Assembly: GCA_964627845.1 (NCBI GenBank)
Contig: CAZVKL010000006.1
Location: forward strand, 1 to 49,769
Direction of reading: 5' to 3'
Source: DUUI01 sp964627845
Lineage (GTDB): Bacteria; Bacillota_I; Bacilli_A; Erysipelotrichales; Erysipelotrichaceae
Length of the DNA stretch: 49,769 bases
Below the pieces are notes generated by a model that saw nothing but the letters and a program-made list of their open reading frames with translations, had not been told where the DNA came from and searched no databases. The translations under genes were made by a program, and so were the position numbers. Positions 33,952-42,858 of this stretch are shown piece by piece; the first letter of the stretch is position 1, and every line of letters begins with the position of its first letter.

Positions 33952-35341
33952 AGACTTACTACCCTCAACCGAATATGCCTTTGGTTTTAAAGACGATGTA
34001 GCAACTGTCTTTTCAACCGGTAAAGGGATTAATGAGGATGTCATTCGACAAATTTCGTCCATTAAGAATGAACCTGAATGGATGTTGGAATTACGATTAA
34101 AAGCCTATCGTGCTTTTGATAAAAAGCCTATGCCTCAGTGGGGTGCAGAGCTAAACGACATTAACTTTGATGATTTTATCTATTATTCAAAATCATCCGA
34201 GCAGATGCAAAATAACTGGGAAGATGTCCCAGAAGAAATTAGAAATACTTTCAAGAAATTAGGAATTCCAGAAGCTGAAGCAAAATACCTTTCTGGGGTC
34301 GCTACACAATATGACTCTGAAATGGTTTATCACAACATGCTTGAAGAAGTGGAAGAAAAAGGGGTTATTTTCTTAGATACGGATACCGCACTCAGAGAAC
34401 ATCCTGAACTATTTAAAAAATACTTCGGTACAATTGTTCCTTATACGGACAATAAATTTGCGGCATTAAACACAGCTGTTTGGTCAGGTGGATCCTTTAT
34501 TTATGTACCAAAAGGAGTCACCTTAGATAAACCGCTTCAATCATATTTCAGAATTAATGCGGATAATATGGGTCAATTTGAAAGAACCCTCATTATTGTT
34601 GATGAAGGTGCAGACGTTCACTATGTTGAAGGTTGTACTGCCCCAATCTATAAATCAGACTCATTGCATGCGGCAGTGGTTGAAATCATTGTCCATAAAA
34701 ATGCGCGTTGTCGTTATACTACCGTTCAAAACTGGTCAAATAATGTTCTCAACTTAGTCACAAAACGTGCCAAAGTTTGGGAAAAGGGAATTATGGAATG
34801 GATCGATGGAAACATTGGTGCACGCATTACGATGAAATATCCTGCTTGTATCTTAGCTGGAGAGGGTGCTCGTGGTATGACCATCTCAATCGCCGTTGCA
34901 GGTCAAGGACAAACTCAAGATGCGGGAGCGAAGATGATTCATTTAGCACCAAATACACAATCCAACATTATTTCTAAATCAGTTTCAAGAAATGGTGGAG
35001 AAGTGAACTATCGTGGAATTGTCCATCATGCAAAAAACGCAATTAATGCGAAATCACACATTGAATGTGATACCTTAATACTCGATGAATTTTCTCGATC
35101 TGATACATTGCCAGTGAATGTGGTTGAAAACAATCAATCAATTATTGAACATGAAGCGGCTGTATCAAAAATTTCTGAAGATCAAATGTTCTATTTGATG
35201 TCACGTGGCTTAAGTGAAGAAGAAGCAGCAGAAATGATTATTCTAGGTTTCTTAGAACCATTTACACGCGAATTACCAATGGAATATGCGGTCGAACTTA
35301 ACCAACTGATGAAACTTGAAATGGAAGGGTCTGTTGGATAA
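33941..35341 (+). CDS. sufB: Fe-S cluster assembly protein SufB
   Basis: 466 residues, normal length. Recognisable regions: NTAVWSGGSFIYVPKGV, VEGCTAPIY (conserved cysteine), MKYPACILAGEGARG, and the C-terminal SRGLSEEEAAEMIILGFLEP. It is the main scaffold on which the nascent cluster is built. ATG 33941 is chosen because GAGGAAG precedes it; the GTG at 33929 is less likely. Confidence 0.97.
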   Translation: MSDRDLLPSTEYAFGFKDDVATVFSTGKGINEDVIRQISSIKNEPEWMLELRLKAYRAFDKKPMPQWGAELNDINFDDFIYYSKSSEQMQNNWEDVPEEIRNTFKKLGIPEAEAKYLSGVATQYDSEMVYHNMLEEVEEKGVIFLDTDTALREHPELFKKYFGTIVPYTDNKFAALNTAVWSGGSFIYVPKGVTLDKPLQSYFRINADNMGQFERTLIIVDEGADVHYVEGCTAPIYKSDSLHAAVVEIIVHKNARCRYTTVQNWSNNVLNLVTKRAKVWEKGIMEWIDGNIGARITMKYPACILAGEGARGMTISIAVAGQGQTQDAGAKMIHLAPNTQSNIISKSVSRNGGEVNYRGIVHHAKNAINAKSHIECDTLILDEFSRSDTLPVNVVENNQSIIEHEAAVSKISEDQMFYLMSRGLSEEEAAEMIILGFLEPFTRELPMEYAVELNQLMKLEMEGSVG

Positions 35342-35867
35342 GAAAAGCCTCAGAGCCATCAAACTCAAACAACGAGAAGTTTTTCCTAAATTATTAAAAG
35401 AGGTTTATGATCAAAAGATATGTAAGCAGTTGTTGGAGTTAGTTGAAGAATCTGAGTGTATAAGCACTTATATTAGTATTAAAGACGAGGTTGATACTCG
35501 TCTTTTTATCAATGAACTATTCAATAAAAAGAAATGTGTCTGTGCACCTGTCATTGATAATCAACAAATGACCATGCACCAGTTAACGAGTTTAGAAGCA
35601 ACCAAAGAAGTGGCGATGAATCTTTTAGAACCCACATCAATGATTGAATGTGAACCTGATATAATCATTGTTCCATTAATTGCCTTTAATCAGAAGGGTT
35701 ACCGCATTGGCTATGGAGGTGGTTATTATGATCGCTACCTCAAAGACAAAGAAGTACTCAAAATTGGAATTGCTTATTCTTGGATGTTAGAGTCGTTTGT
35801 TGAAGACGATTTTGATATCCCATTAGACATTATTGTGACTGAAACTAAATCACATAATATCACATAA
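35334..35867 (+). CDS. 5-formyltetrahydrofolate cyclo-ligase
   Basis: 177 residues from TTG 35334. The enzyme turns 5-formyl-THF into 5,10-methenyl-THF using ATP. The diagnostic C-terminal motif PLIAFNQKGYRIGYGGGYYDRYL is present, split here between positions about 120 and 142. TTG 35334 has GGAAGGG (35323-35329) 4 bases before it and overlaps the sufB stop by 8 bases; TTG 35316 is the other option. It is the last gene of the suf transcript. Confidence 0.92.
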   Translation: MDKKSLRAIKLKQREVFPKLLKEVYDQKICKQLLELVEESECISTYISIKDEVDTRLFINELFNKKKCVCAPVIDNQQMTMHQLTSLEATKEVAMNLLEPTSMIECEPDIIIVPLIAFNQKGYRIGYGGGYYDRYLKDKEVLKIGIAYSWMLESFVEDDFDIPLDIIVTETKSHNIT

Positions 35868-35969
35868 TTTGTACACATTGGTTTCACAGACAGAAATTAT
35901 ACTATAGTCACAATAGAAAATATTGTCGGGTGAAATTCCCAACCTTCCTTCCTTGTAGTAATATTAAGA
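35868..35969 (+). other. Intergenic segment with an FMN-riboswitch-like hairpin fragment
   Basis: A TATACT box (35898-35903) is followed by GTCGGGTGAAATTCCCAACC (35925-35944). Its core GGGTGAAATTCCC (35928-35940) is identical to the conserved P2 hairpin of FMN riboswitches. The other RFN parts (GGCGGT and later helices) are not visible, and no plus-strand gene lies downstream, only a terminator. It may be a remnant, a small RNA or a coincidence. Confidence 0.3.
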
Positions 35970-36000
35970 AAAAAAGAGCACCCAATGGGTGTTCTTTTTT
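35970..36000. terminator. Bidirectional terminator between the suf operon and ytqB
   Basis: A 14-bp stem with one G-T wobble (35970-35983 with 35987-36000), a three-base loop, A-tract left and T-run right. It serves both converging transcripts and touches the ytqB stop. Confidence 0.9.
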
Positions 36001-36538
36001 ACATGTTAATTCGTTTCATAATATAGGCAATCGGTGCATTTTTACTTTGATAGTGGTGTACTTCTACCTCATATTGTTTCTTATCCACTTGGTGTTTAAC
36101 CCACAACTCAACGGCTTGAGCCTCTTTATCACCACCACGATGTCCAGGATAGGCGGTAATAATTAAGTAACTGTTTATCTTGAGTAGTTGATGCACCTTA
36201 GAGAGCGAAACTAAAGTGGAATCTTTGTTTGTCATAATTTTTTTATTTCCACCCGGTAAATAACCAAGGTTGAACATCACTAGATTCACATAAGGTTTCA
36301 CATACTGATTCACATTTTGATGGTCGTCTAAGATATAGGTTATATTATCATAATCAGCCGTTCTCTCTTTAGCCGACTCAATGGCTTCTGGTTGAATGTC
36401 AAATGCATAGACATGTTTCGACAGTTTTCCAAGGGCTAATGTATCGTGACCTCGACCTGTTGTCATATCAACACTAATCCAATCAGGTTGCACTGTCTGT
36501 TCTAAAAATTCATGAATAATTTCATTGGTGTTTTTCAT
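35999..36538 (-). CDS. ytqB: Class I SAM-dependent methyltransferase, YtqB family
   Basis: 179 residues. Motif I is VDMTTGRGHDTLALG, followed by VYAFDIQPEAI and the family sequence MFNLGYLPGGNK with DSTLVSLSK. These match the putative rRNA methylase (PF06962-type) family, to which Bacillus YtqB belongs. The target RNA is presumably tRNA or rRNA. ATG 36538 has AAGGAG in front and overlaps ytqA by 17 bases, as in a coupled operon. Confidence 0.88.
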   Translation of the reverse strand: MKNTNEIIHEFLEQTVQPDWISVDMTTGRGHDTLALGKLSKHVYAFDIQPEAIESAKERTADYDNITYILDDHQNVNQYVKPYVNLVMFNLGYLPGGNKKIMTNKDSTLVSLSKVHQLLKINSYLIITAYPGHRGGDKEAQAVELWVKHQVDKKQYEVEVHHYQSKNAPIAYIMKRINM

Positions 36539-37469
36539 ATCGATCTCCTTGAATAATATTTTGATTTGCCATCGTCTTATCAATTTGATTTAAGACGCTA
36601 ATTTTATTTAAAGTCCATCTGGGTTCAATAATTTGGCTTTCAACTGGATCACCTGTTAATCTCATGACCACCGTTTCTGGTGGTAGTAGTCGTAATTGAT
36701 CAATTGTAATATCAACAAATTCATCTTGAGTTAAAATTGGATAAGGTTTTTGTTTATAGCGATAGGCTTCCAGCGTATTCTTAAGCACCTGATACATATG
36801 GATTTTTATTCCATCAACCTTTAACTGTGCACAATACCGTGCTGTTTCAATCATCATCTGTTTTGTTTCAAATGGCAAACCATTAATAATATGCAGGGTG
36901 GTATGAATGTTGGCTTCTTTGAGCTGTTTTACAATGGTTGTCACAATCTGGTTATCATGTCCACGATTAATGTATTGATTGGTTTGGGGGTGGATGGATT
37001 GTAAACCAATTTCTATATAAAGGTCTTTCTTTTGATTCATCTCTTTAAAATAAGCAATTTTTTGTTCGTCTAAACAATCTGCTCTGGTTGCGATAATGAC
37101 ACCAACAAAACGGTCGTCTTCAAAGAAAGGATCATATAATTTTTTTAGATTTTCTAGCGAATCATAAGTGTTGGTATAGGCTTGAAAATAAGCCATCCCT
37201 AAACCTTTTGGCCATTTCTGGCGCATCACCTTAAAGCCATCTTCAATCTGAGCTTCTAAGGTGTCTCGAAGGATTAAATCACCCGAACCTTCTATTGAAC
37301 AAAAACTACAGCCCATTATCCCTAAATGATTGTCTCGATTGGGACAAGTAAAACCAGCATCTAATGGAACTCTAAAAATCTTTTGATGATATTTATTCTT
37401 TAGAAAGTAAGAATAAGTATGGTAGCGCTTATTATCGCTTGTGTAAGGAAATAAATTCGTTGATTTCAT
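36522..37469 (-). CDS. ytqA: Radical SAM protein, YtqA/TIGR01212 family
   Basis: 315 residues. The [4Fe-4S]-SAM cysteines are in FTCPNRDNHLGIMGCSFC, the arrangement of this family (longer spacing before CxxC than in standard radical SAM enzymes). Further features are LYIEIGLQSIH and LHIINGLPFE. It is paired with ytqB as in Bacillus, which suggests a joint tRNA modification role. No Shine-Dalgarno is present; TATAAT ends 6 bases before the ATG, so it is probably leaderless. Confidence 0.9.
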   Translation of the reverse strand: MKSTNLFPYTSDNKRYHTYSYFLKNKYHQKIFRVPLDAGFTCPNRDNHLGIMGCSFCSIEGSGDLILRDTLEAQIEDGFKVMRQKWPKGLGMAYFQAYTNTYDSLENLKKLYDPFFEDDRFVGVIIATRADCLDEQKIAYFKEMNQKKDLYIEIGLQSIHPQTNQYINRGHDNQIVTTIVKQLKEANIHTTLHIINGLPFETKQMMIETARYCAQLKVDGIKIHMYQVLKNTLEAYRYKQKPYPILTQDEFVDITIDQLRLLPPETVVMRLTGDPVESQIIEPRWTLNKISVLNQIDKTMANQNIIQGDRYEKHQ

Positions 37470-37474
37470 TGTTA

Positions 37475-37507
37475 AATTATAACACAGTGCGTCACTGTGT
37501 TATAATT
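37475..37507. promoter_or_regulatory. Perfect palindrome forming divergent ytqA and typA promoters
   Basis: Arms 37475-37489 and 37493-37507 are perfect 15-base inverted copies around CGT. Each arm contains TGT-TATAAT, an extended -10: minus strand 37481-37476 for ytqA, plus strand 37501-37506 for typA. The inner CACAGTG/CACTGTG parts could be an operator for a dimeric regulator. Confidence 0.75.
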
Positions 37508-37529
37508 GTTCAGTTAAAAGGAGCAACTT

Positions 37530-39206
37530 ATGTCAAAACAGAAAATTATTAACCTTGCTGTAATCGCCCATGTTGATGCTGGTAAGTCGACTTTAGTCGA
37601 TGCCTTTCTTAATCAATCAGGTATTTTTAGTGAGCACGAAACCAGAATTGACCAAGTCATGGACAGCAATGATTTAGAAAGAGAACGAGGCATTACCATC
37701 TATTCTAAAAACTGCTCCATTCAATATAAAGATATTAAAATCAACATCGTCGACACACCTGGCCATGCTGATTTCTCAAGCGAAGTCGAACGGATCATTC
37801 AAACCGTGGATACCGTTATATTGTTAGTTGATAGTGCTGAAGGGCCAATGCCACAAACACGCTTTGTCTTAAGAAAAGCGTTAGAACAAGGATTAAACCC
37901 AATCTTGTTTATCAATAAAATTGATAAGAAAGATGCCAGAGTTCAAGAAGTTGTTGATTTAGTTTATGAATTATTCATCGATTTAGAAGCCAATAATGAT
38001 CAACTTGACTTCCCAATTCTTTATGGTGTGGCTAAAGAAGGCAAGGCCATGACGGACTTAGAACAAGACAGTGATAACCTAGGACCATTATTTGAAACCA
38101 TTGTGAACCATGTTAAACCCTATCCGGATTATGATGATCAACCTTTACAGATGCAAGTCTCATCGTTAGCCTACGATGACTACATTGGCAGACTTGGAAT
38201 AGGACGTCTATTCAAAGGAACCATTAAAAAAGGACAGAATGTTATCATGGTCGATAATCAACTCAATCAGTTTAGAGGACAAATCTCTAACATCTATATT
38301 TATGAAGGATTGAAAAGGAAACCCGTCGACATTGCCTATTCAGGGGATATTGTGTTAGTCAGTGGATTAAGTAAGATATCCATTGGCGACACAATCAATA
38401 GTCCGGATTATATTGAAGCACTGGAACCCATTCATATTGAAGAACCCACATTATCGATGAACTTTATGGTCAATTCTTCACCATTTGCGGGTCAAAGTGG
38501 TAAATATGTGACATCAAGAAATATTAAAGAACGCTTAGAAAAAGAATTAGAAGTCAATGTTGGGCTTAAAGTTGAAGAGACAAATTCTACGGATACCTTC
38601 AAAGTTTCAGGCAGAGGAGAGTTGCATTTAACCATATTAATTGAGAANNNNNNNNNNNNNNNNNNNNNNNNNNNNNNNNNNNNNNNNNNNNNNNNNNNNN
38701 NNNNNNNNNNNNNNNNNNNNNNNNNNNNNNNNNNNNNNNNNNNNNNNAATGATACCCATGGAGAAGGAACAATTATCCGACAAGTAAAAGGGTTTGAACC
38801 ACACAAAGGAAATATTGAACAAAGGCAGGTGGGATCGCTCATTTCAATTGCGACAGGGGAAGCAATGACCTATTCAATCTTTAATCTTCAAGAAAGAGGA
38901 ACCTTCTTTATTGGACCTCAAACGCCAGTCTATGAAGGGATGATTGTTGGTCAATCCGCTCGAGACATTGATATGGAAGTAAACCCAACGAAAAACAAAA
39001 AAGCAACATCAGTTCGTTCTGCTGGAAATGATGAGGCGATGCGCTTAGTACCTCATCGAGTCCTCACTTTAGAGTCTGCTTTAGAATTCATTACTGACGA
39101 TGAATTAGTGGAAGTAACGCCTGATGCCCTCCGTTTAAGAAAACGCTTCTTAACATCCAATGATCGTAAACGCGCAAATAAAGGTGAGAAATTTGAAGAA
39201 AAATAG
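37530..39206 (+). CDS. typA: Ribosome-associated GTPase TypA/BipA (internal assembly gap)
   Basis: Translation GTPase with G1 AHVDAGKSTLVDAF, RGITI, DTPGHADF and NKIDKKDAR, domain II, and the C-terminal domain. It starts after AAGGAG (37518-37523). A 100-N run at 38648-38747 interrupts it between GRGELHLTILIE and NDTHGEGT. The flanks are not repeated, and comparison with my memory of other TypA proteins (about 610 residues) suggests some 85 codons are missing, more than the 33 that the N run represents. The visible real sequence is about 524 residues. The end overlaps tgt. Confidence 0.93.
   Translation: MSKQKIINLAVIAHVDAGKSTLVDAFLNQSGIFSEHETRIDQVMDSNDLERERGITIYSKNCSIQYKDIKINIVDTPGHADFSSEVERIIQTVDTVILLVDSAEGPMPQTRFVLRKALEQGLNPILFINKIDKKDARVQEVVDLVYELFIDLEANNDQLDFPILYGVAKEGKAMTDLEQDSDNLGPLFETIVNHVKPYPDYDDQPLQMQVSSLAYDDYIGRLGIGRLFKGTIKKGQNVIMVDNQLNQFRGQISNIYIYEGLKRKPVDIAYSGDIVLVSGLSKISIGDTINSPDYIEALEPIHIEEPTLSMNFMVNSSPFAGQSGKYVTSRNIKERLEKELEVNVGLKVEETNSTDTFKVSGRGELHLTILIEXXXXXXXXXXXXXXXXXXXXXXXXXXXXXXXXXXNDTHGEGTIIRQVKGFEPHKGNIEQRQVGSLISIATGEAMTYSIFNLQERGTFFIGPQTPVYEGMIVGQSARDIDMEVNPTKNKKATSVRSAGNDEAMRLVPHRVLTLESALEFITDDELVEVTPDALRLRKRFLTSNDRKRANKGEKFEEK
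38648..38747. other. Assembly gap inside typA with real missing sequence
   Basis: Exactly 100 N. Unlike the other two gaps, no repeated flank is present, and the part of TypA with the EF-G domain V-like region (usually starting NMRREG) is absent. The length is therefore a placeholder; the true gap is probably about 250 bases. Confidence 0.8.
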
Positions 39207-40341
39207 ACCCGTTCATTTAGAAATTACCCATACCTGTAAACAATCTGGTGCTCGTACCGGAATTTTACACACGCCACATGGAAGTGTTTTAACGCCCATG
39301 TTTATGCCAGTAGGAACGCTTGCGACGGTTAAATTCTTATCTCCTGCAGACATCAAAGCCATTGAGTCTGGTGTTATTTTAAGTAACACTTACCATCTAT
39401 GGCTAAGACCTGGGGATGAGGTCATTAAAGCTGCGGGCGGATTACATCAATTTATGAATGTAGACAATCCAATTTTAACCGATAGTGGGGGCTTCCAAGT
39501 CTTTTCATTGGCCCATATGAGAAATATTGAAGAAGAGGGTGTCCATTTTAGAAGTCATCTTAATGGAGATAAATTATTCCTATCACCTGAGAAATCCATT
39601 CAAATACAAAATAATTTAGGTGCTGACATCATCATGTCATTTGATGAATGCCCAGCCTATCCCGCCACATACGATTATATGAAAGAGTCGGTTGAACGGA
39701 CCCTTCGTTGGGCAAAACGGGGGCAAGATGCCCATCAAAGAGCTCACGATCAATCGTTGTTTGGGATTGTTCAAGGTGGCGATTTTGAAGATTTAAGAGC
39801 ACTAAGCGCAAAAACCCTAGTTGAGATGGATTTTGATGGATATAGTATTGGTGGAACGTCTGTGGGTGAAGACAAAGAGACAATGTATCGTATGGTCGAT
39901 TATTCGATTGTTCACTTACCAAAAGACAAACCAAGATACTTAATGGGAGTTGGAGCTGTAAATGATATTCTAGAATCTGTCAAACGAGGCGTCGATATGT
40001 TTGACTGTGTTTTGCCAACAAGAATCGCTAGACATGGCAGCGCAATGACCTCACAAGGACGAGTGAATATTAAAAAGAAAGAATATGAATATGACTTTAG
40101 TCCACTTGATCCAGAGTGTGATTGTGAGACCTGTCAAAACCACACGAAAGCTTATTTAAGACATTTAATTCGGTCAAATGAAGGGTTAGGGATGAGATTG
40201 ATGAGCATTCACAACCTACGTTTCTTAATACGTTTAACTCAAGAAATCAGACAAGCGATTAATGAGGATCGCTATCTTGATTACATGGATGAGGCGTTTC
40301 ATAAATATGATCTATTTAAGAAAGATGCTAAAGGTTTCTAA
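39193..40341 (+). CDS. tgt: tRNA-guanine transglycosylase
   Basis: 382 residues from TTG 39193. It exchanges G34 for preQ1 in tRNAs with GUN anticodons. Active-site aspartates are visible in LTDSGGFQVFSL and MFDCVLPTR. Zinc ligands are in CDCETCQ with the later histidine (SIHNL). TTG 39193 has AAGGTGAG just upstream and gives the usual N-terminus; ATG 39160 would add 11 residues without a good ribosome site. It overlaps typA by 14 bases and queA by TAATG. Confidence 0.95.
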   Translation: MKKNRPVHLEITHTCKQSGARTGILHTPHGSVLTPMFMPVGTLATVKFLSPADIKAIESGVILSNTYHLWLRPGDEVIKAAGGLHQFMNVDNPILTDSGGFQVFSLAHMRNIEEEGVHFRSHLNGDKLFLSPEKSIQIQNNLGADIIMSFDECPAYPATYDYMKESVERTLRWAKRGQDAHQRAHDQSLFGIVQGGDFEDLRALSAKTLVEMDFDGYSIGGTSVGEDKETMYRMVDYSIVHLPKDKPRYLMGVGAVNDILESVKRGVDMFDCVLPTRIARHGSAMTSQGRVNIKKKEYEYDFSPLDPECDCETCQNHTKAYLRHLIRSNEGLGMRLMSIHNLRFLIRLTQEIRQAINEDRYLDYMDEAFHKYDLFKKDAKGF

Positions 40342-41363
40342 TGAGAACAAAAGATTTTGATTTTAATTTACCAGAAGCATTAATTGCTCAAACACCCTTA
40401 GAAAATAGAAGTGAATCTCGATTAATGGTCATCGATAAACAAGACCAAACCATCGAACATAAACATTTCTATGATATTTTAAATTATCTTGAGCAAGGGG
40501 ATGTATTAGTGGTTAATAACACCAAAGTGATCCCAGCACGCTTATTTGGCATTAAAGCAGAAACAGGGGCTCATGTTGAATGTCTGATTCTAAAAATGCA
40601 TGGCGATATCATTGAATGTTTGGTTGGTAACGCGAAGAAAGTAAAAGTAGGAACGAAAATTATCTTTAAAGAAAATGTTTTAAGTGCAATTTGTTTAGAG
40701 AGAAAAGAAGAAGGAATCATGATCTTTCAGTTTATCTATGATGGAATTCTTATGGAAAAACTCGATGAACTGGGTCATACGCCACTTCCTCCCTATATCC
40801 ATGAAAAATTAGCGGATAAGAATCGGTATCAAACCGTGTATGCGAAAATTGATGGATCTGCGGCGGCACCCACTGCGGGGCTGCATTTTACACCACTACT
40901 TCTTCAAACATTAAAAAAGAAGGGTGTCGAACTTGTGGAAGTGACGCTCCATGTTGGCTTAGGAACCTTTAGAACCGTAAAGGTTGATGATGTCAATAAT
41001 CATACAATGCATACCGAAGATTATCAGATGACTCCAGAGGCTGCCAAAAGACTTAATTTAGCTAAACAAGACAAGCGACGTATCATTTCAGTAGGGACCA
41101 CCACTACTCGAGTGTTAGAAACACAAATGATGCGCTATAATGAATTTAAAGCGGAAGTATCCAATACGGATATCTTTATATATCCTGGTTTCGAATTTAA
41201 AGCGATTGATGCTTTAATTACGAACTTCCATTTACCACAATCAACCTTGTTAATGTTGGTGAGTGCGTTAGTCAACAAGGAATTTATTTTAGAAGCTTAT
41301 CAACAAGCGGTGAATGAACAATACCGATTCTTTAGTTTTGGGGATGCGATGTTAATCAAATGA
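40341..41363 (+). CDS. queA: tRNA preQ1(34) S-adenosylmethionine ribosyltransferase-isomerase
   Basis: 340 residues, full length. It transfers the ribosyl part of SAM to preQ1 to make epoxyqueuosine. Conserved segments: DFDFNLPEALIAQTPL, VVNNTKVIPARL, YQTVYAKIDGSAAAPTAGLHFT, and ITNFHLPQSTLLMLVSA. It overlaps tgt by 1 base and queH by 4 (ATGA), so the three queuosine genes are one unit. Confidence 0.97.
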   Translation: MRTKDFDFNLPEALIAQTPLENRSESRLMVIDKQDQTIEHKHFYDILNYLEQGDVLVVNNTKVIPARLFGIKAETGAHVECLILKMHGDIIECLVGNAKKVKVGTKIIFKENVLSAICLERKEEGIMIFQFIYDGILMEKLDELGHTPLPPYIHEKLADKNRYQTVYAKIDGSAAAPTAGLHFTPLLLQTLKKKGVELVEVTLHVGLGTFRTVKVDDVNNHTMHTEDYQMTPEAAKRLNLAKQDKRRIISVGTTTTRVLETQMMRYNEFKAEVSNTDIFIYPGFEFKAIDALITNFHLPQSTLLMLVSALVNKEFILEAYQQAVNEQYRFFSFGDAMLIK

Positions 41364-42004
41364 AAATAAACTATCTTGAAATTTATGACAAACTTTTAGA
41401 CAGTATTCAAGGGAAACCTAAACTGTGCTTACAGGCCTGTTGCGCACCATGTAGCAGTGCCGTTTTAGAGTTGTTAGCAGACAAATTTGAGATTGTACTA
41501 TTCTTTAATGGCCACAATATCTTTCCATATGCAGAATATGAAAAACGACTCGAAGAAGTTAAACGTCTTGTAAAGATTGCTGAGAAAGATTTTGGGGCAA
41601 CCATCGAATTGATTGTTATTGAACCAAGAATAGACGAATATATGAAATCGCTCGCCTTTGGTAAAGGCCAAAAAGAGGGGGGGAGTCGATGTGAAGCCTG
41701 TTATGGGTTGCGACTAAAGGAAACACTTGATTTTGCTCGTGACAATGGAATTCATTATGTCAGTACGGTGATGACTATTTCAAGACAAAAGTGCTCCCAA
41801 AAGATTAATGGATCAGCAAAAGCATTAATGCCTCATTATCCTGATTTAACCTATGTCTATTCTGATTTTAAAAAGAGGCATGGCAATACAAGAAGTAGTG
41901 AATTATGCAAAGCCTACGATTTATATCAACAACAATATTGTGGATGTTCATATTCTTTAAAGGAAAAATATGAGCGTGATAATAAGAAAAATTTAAATTC
42001 ATGA
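41360..42004 (+). CDS. queH: Epoxyqueuosine reductase QueH
   Basis: 214 residues. QueH is the non-cobalamin enzyme that reduces epoxyqueuosine to queuosine. Its cysteine set is visible: QACCAPCSSAV, then GGSRCEACYGLRL, SRQKCSQK, and a late YCGCSYS. It belongs with tgt and queA. No preQ1 synthesis gene is in the window, so preQ1 or queuine may be salvaged or made elsewhere. Confidence 0.93.
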   Translation: MKINYLEIYDKLLDSIQGKPKLCLQACCAPCSSAVLELLADKFEIVLFFNGHNIFPYAEYEKRLEEVKRLVKIAEKDFGATIELIVIEPRIDEYMKSLAFGKGQKEGGSRCEACYGLRLKETLDFARDNGIHYVSTVMTISRQKCSQKINGSAKALMPHYPDLTYVYSDFKKRHGNTRSSELCKAYDLYQQQYCGCSYSLKEKYERDNKKNLNS

Positions 42005-42029
42005 TAAACTAACAATGGAGGTAACTGAA

Positions 42030-42845
42030 ATGATAAAAACAGATTACAAATTAAATAATAATATCTTAATTCCAAGTATTGGATTTGGGACCTGGCAAAT
42101 TCCTGATGGAGATGAAGCATATCAATCAACTTTATGGGCTCTTGAAAATGGTTATCGGCACATTGATACCGCTTATGTTTATCGCAATGAAAAATCAGTG
42201 GGACAAGCCATTGTCGATAGTGGTATTGATCGTGCAGATATCTTTGTGACCACGAAACTAAGTGCCAATATAAAGAATGCGGATGAGGTAAGACCCTACT
42301 TTGAAGAGTCGCTTCAAAACTTAGGACTCGATTATGTTGATTTATATTTAATTCATAATGCACGTCCTTGGAATGATGCGAAAGAAGGGCATGATTACTT
42401 TGAAGAAAATGTTGCGATATATGAAGTGATGCAAGAACTCTATGAAGAGGGTAAAATTCGAAGCATTGGTGTATCAAATTTCTTAGTCAAAGATTTAGAA
42501 AACTTATTAGAAAATACGATCGTCATTCCGGTCTTAAATCAAATTAAATTTCATCCAGGCTATTTACAAGAAGACGTTGTTGAGTTTTGTCAATCTCACC
42601 AAATACTTATTGAAGCCTATAGTCCATTTCAAACGGGACAAATTTTTGGCAATGAAGTCATTGCTGGGTTAGCGAGAAAATATCAAAAAACTGAAGCACA
42701 ACTCATTCTACGTTGGATACTTCAGTTAGGTCATTTACCACTTCCTAAGTCAGTTACTCAAGAAAGAATCATTTCAAATTTAGACGTCTTTGACTTTAAA
42801 ATAAGTGAAGAAGATATGAAACAGATAAATAAAATGTCCCTTTAA
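42030..42845 (+). CDS. Aldo/keto reductase
   Basis: 271 residues, TIM-barrel AKR. The catalytic tetrad is D46, Y51 (HIDTAYVYRNE), K76 (VTTKLS) and H109 (YLIHNARPW). Phosphate-binding LPLPKSVTQERI fits NADPH binding. The start begins SIGFGTW. ATG 42030 is chosen because GGAGGT precedes it; the ATG at 42015 would overlap this site. The carbonyl substrate is unknown. Its stop is embedded in a terminator shared with the cyclophilin gene. Confidence 0.93.
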   Translation: MIKTDYKLNNNILIPSIGFGTWQIPDGDEAYQSTLWALENGYRHIDTAYVYRNEKSVGQAIVDSGIDRADIFVTTKLSANIKNADEVRPYFEESLQNLGLDYVDLYLIHNARPWNDAKEGHDYFEENVAIYEVMQELYEEGKIRSIGVSNFLVKDLENLLENTIVIPVLNQIKFHPGYLQEDVVEFCQSHQILIEAYSPFQTGQIFGNEVIAGLARKYQKTEAQLILRWILQLGHLPLPKSVTQERIISNLDVFDFKISEEDMKQINKMSL

Positions 42846-42858
42846 AGGACATTTTTTT
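42831..42858. terminator. Bidirectional terminator containing both stop codons
   Basis: AAAATGTCC (42831-42839) pairs with GGACATTTT (42847-42855) around a seven-base loop, and T-runs are present in both directions. The TAA codons of the aldo/keto reductase (42843-42845) and of the cyclophilin gene (42844-42842) both lie in the loop. Confidence 0.85.

Noticed and set aside
35930..36166. ORF of 78 codons beginning in the FMN-like hairpin region
   Set aside because: It runs through the bidirectional terminator and antisense into ytqB, and has no ribosome binding site.
41926..42477. 183-codon reverse-strand ORF across the queH end and aldo/keto reductase start
   Set aside because: It lies antisense to two well-supported genes and has low-complexity His/Leu/Tyr-rich composition typical of shadow frames.
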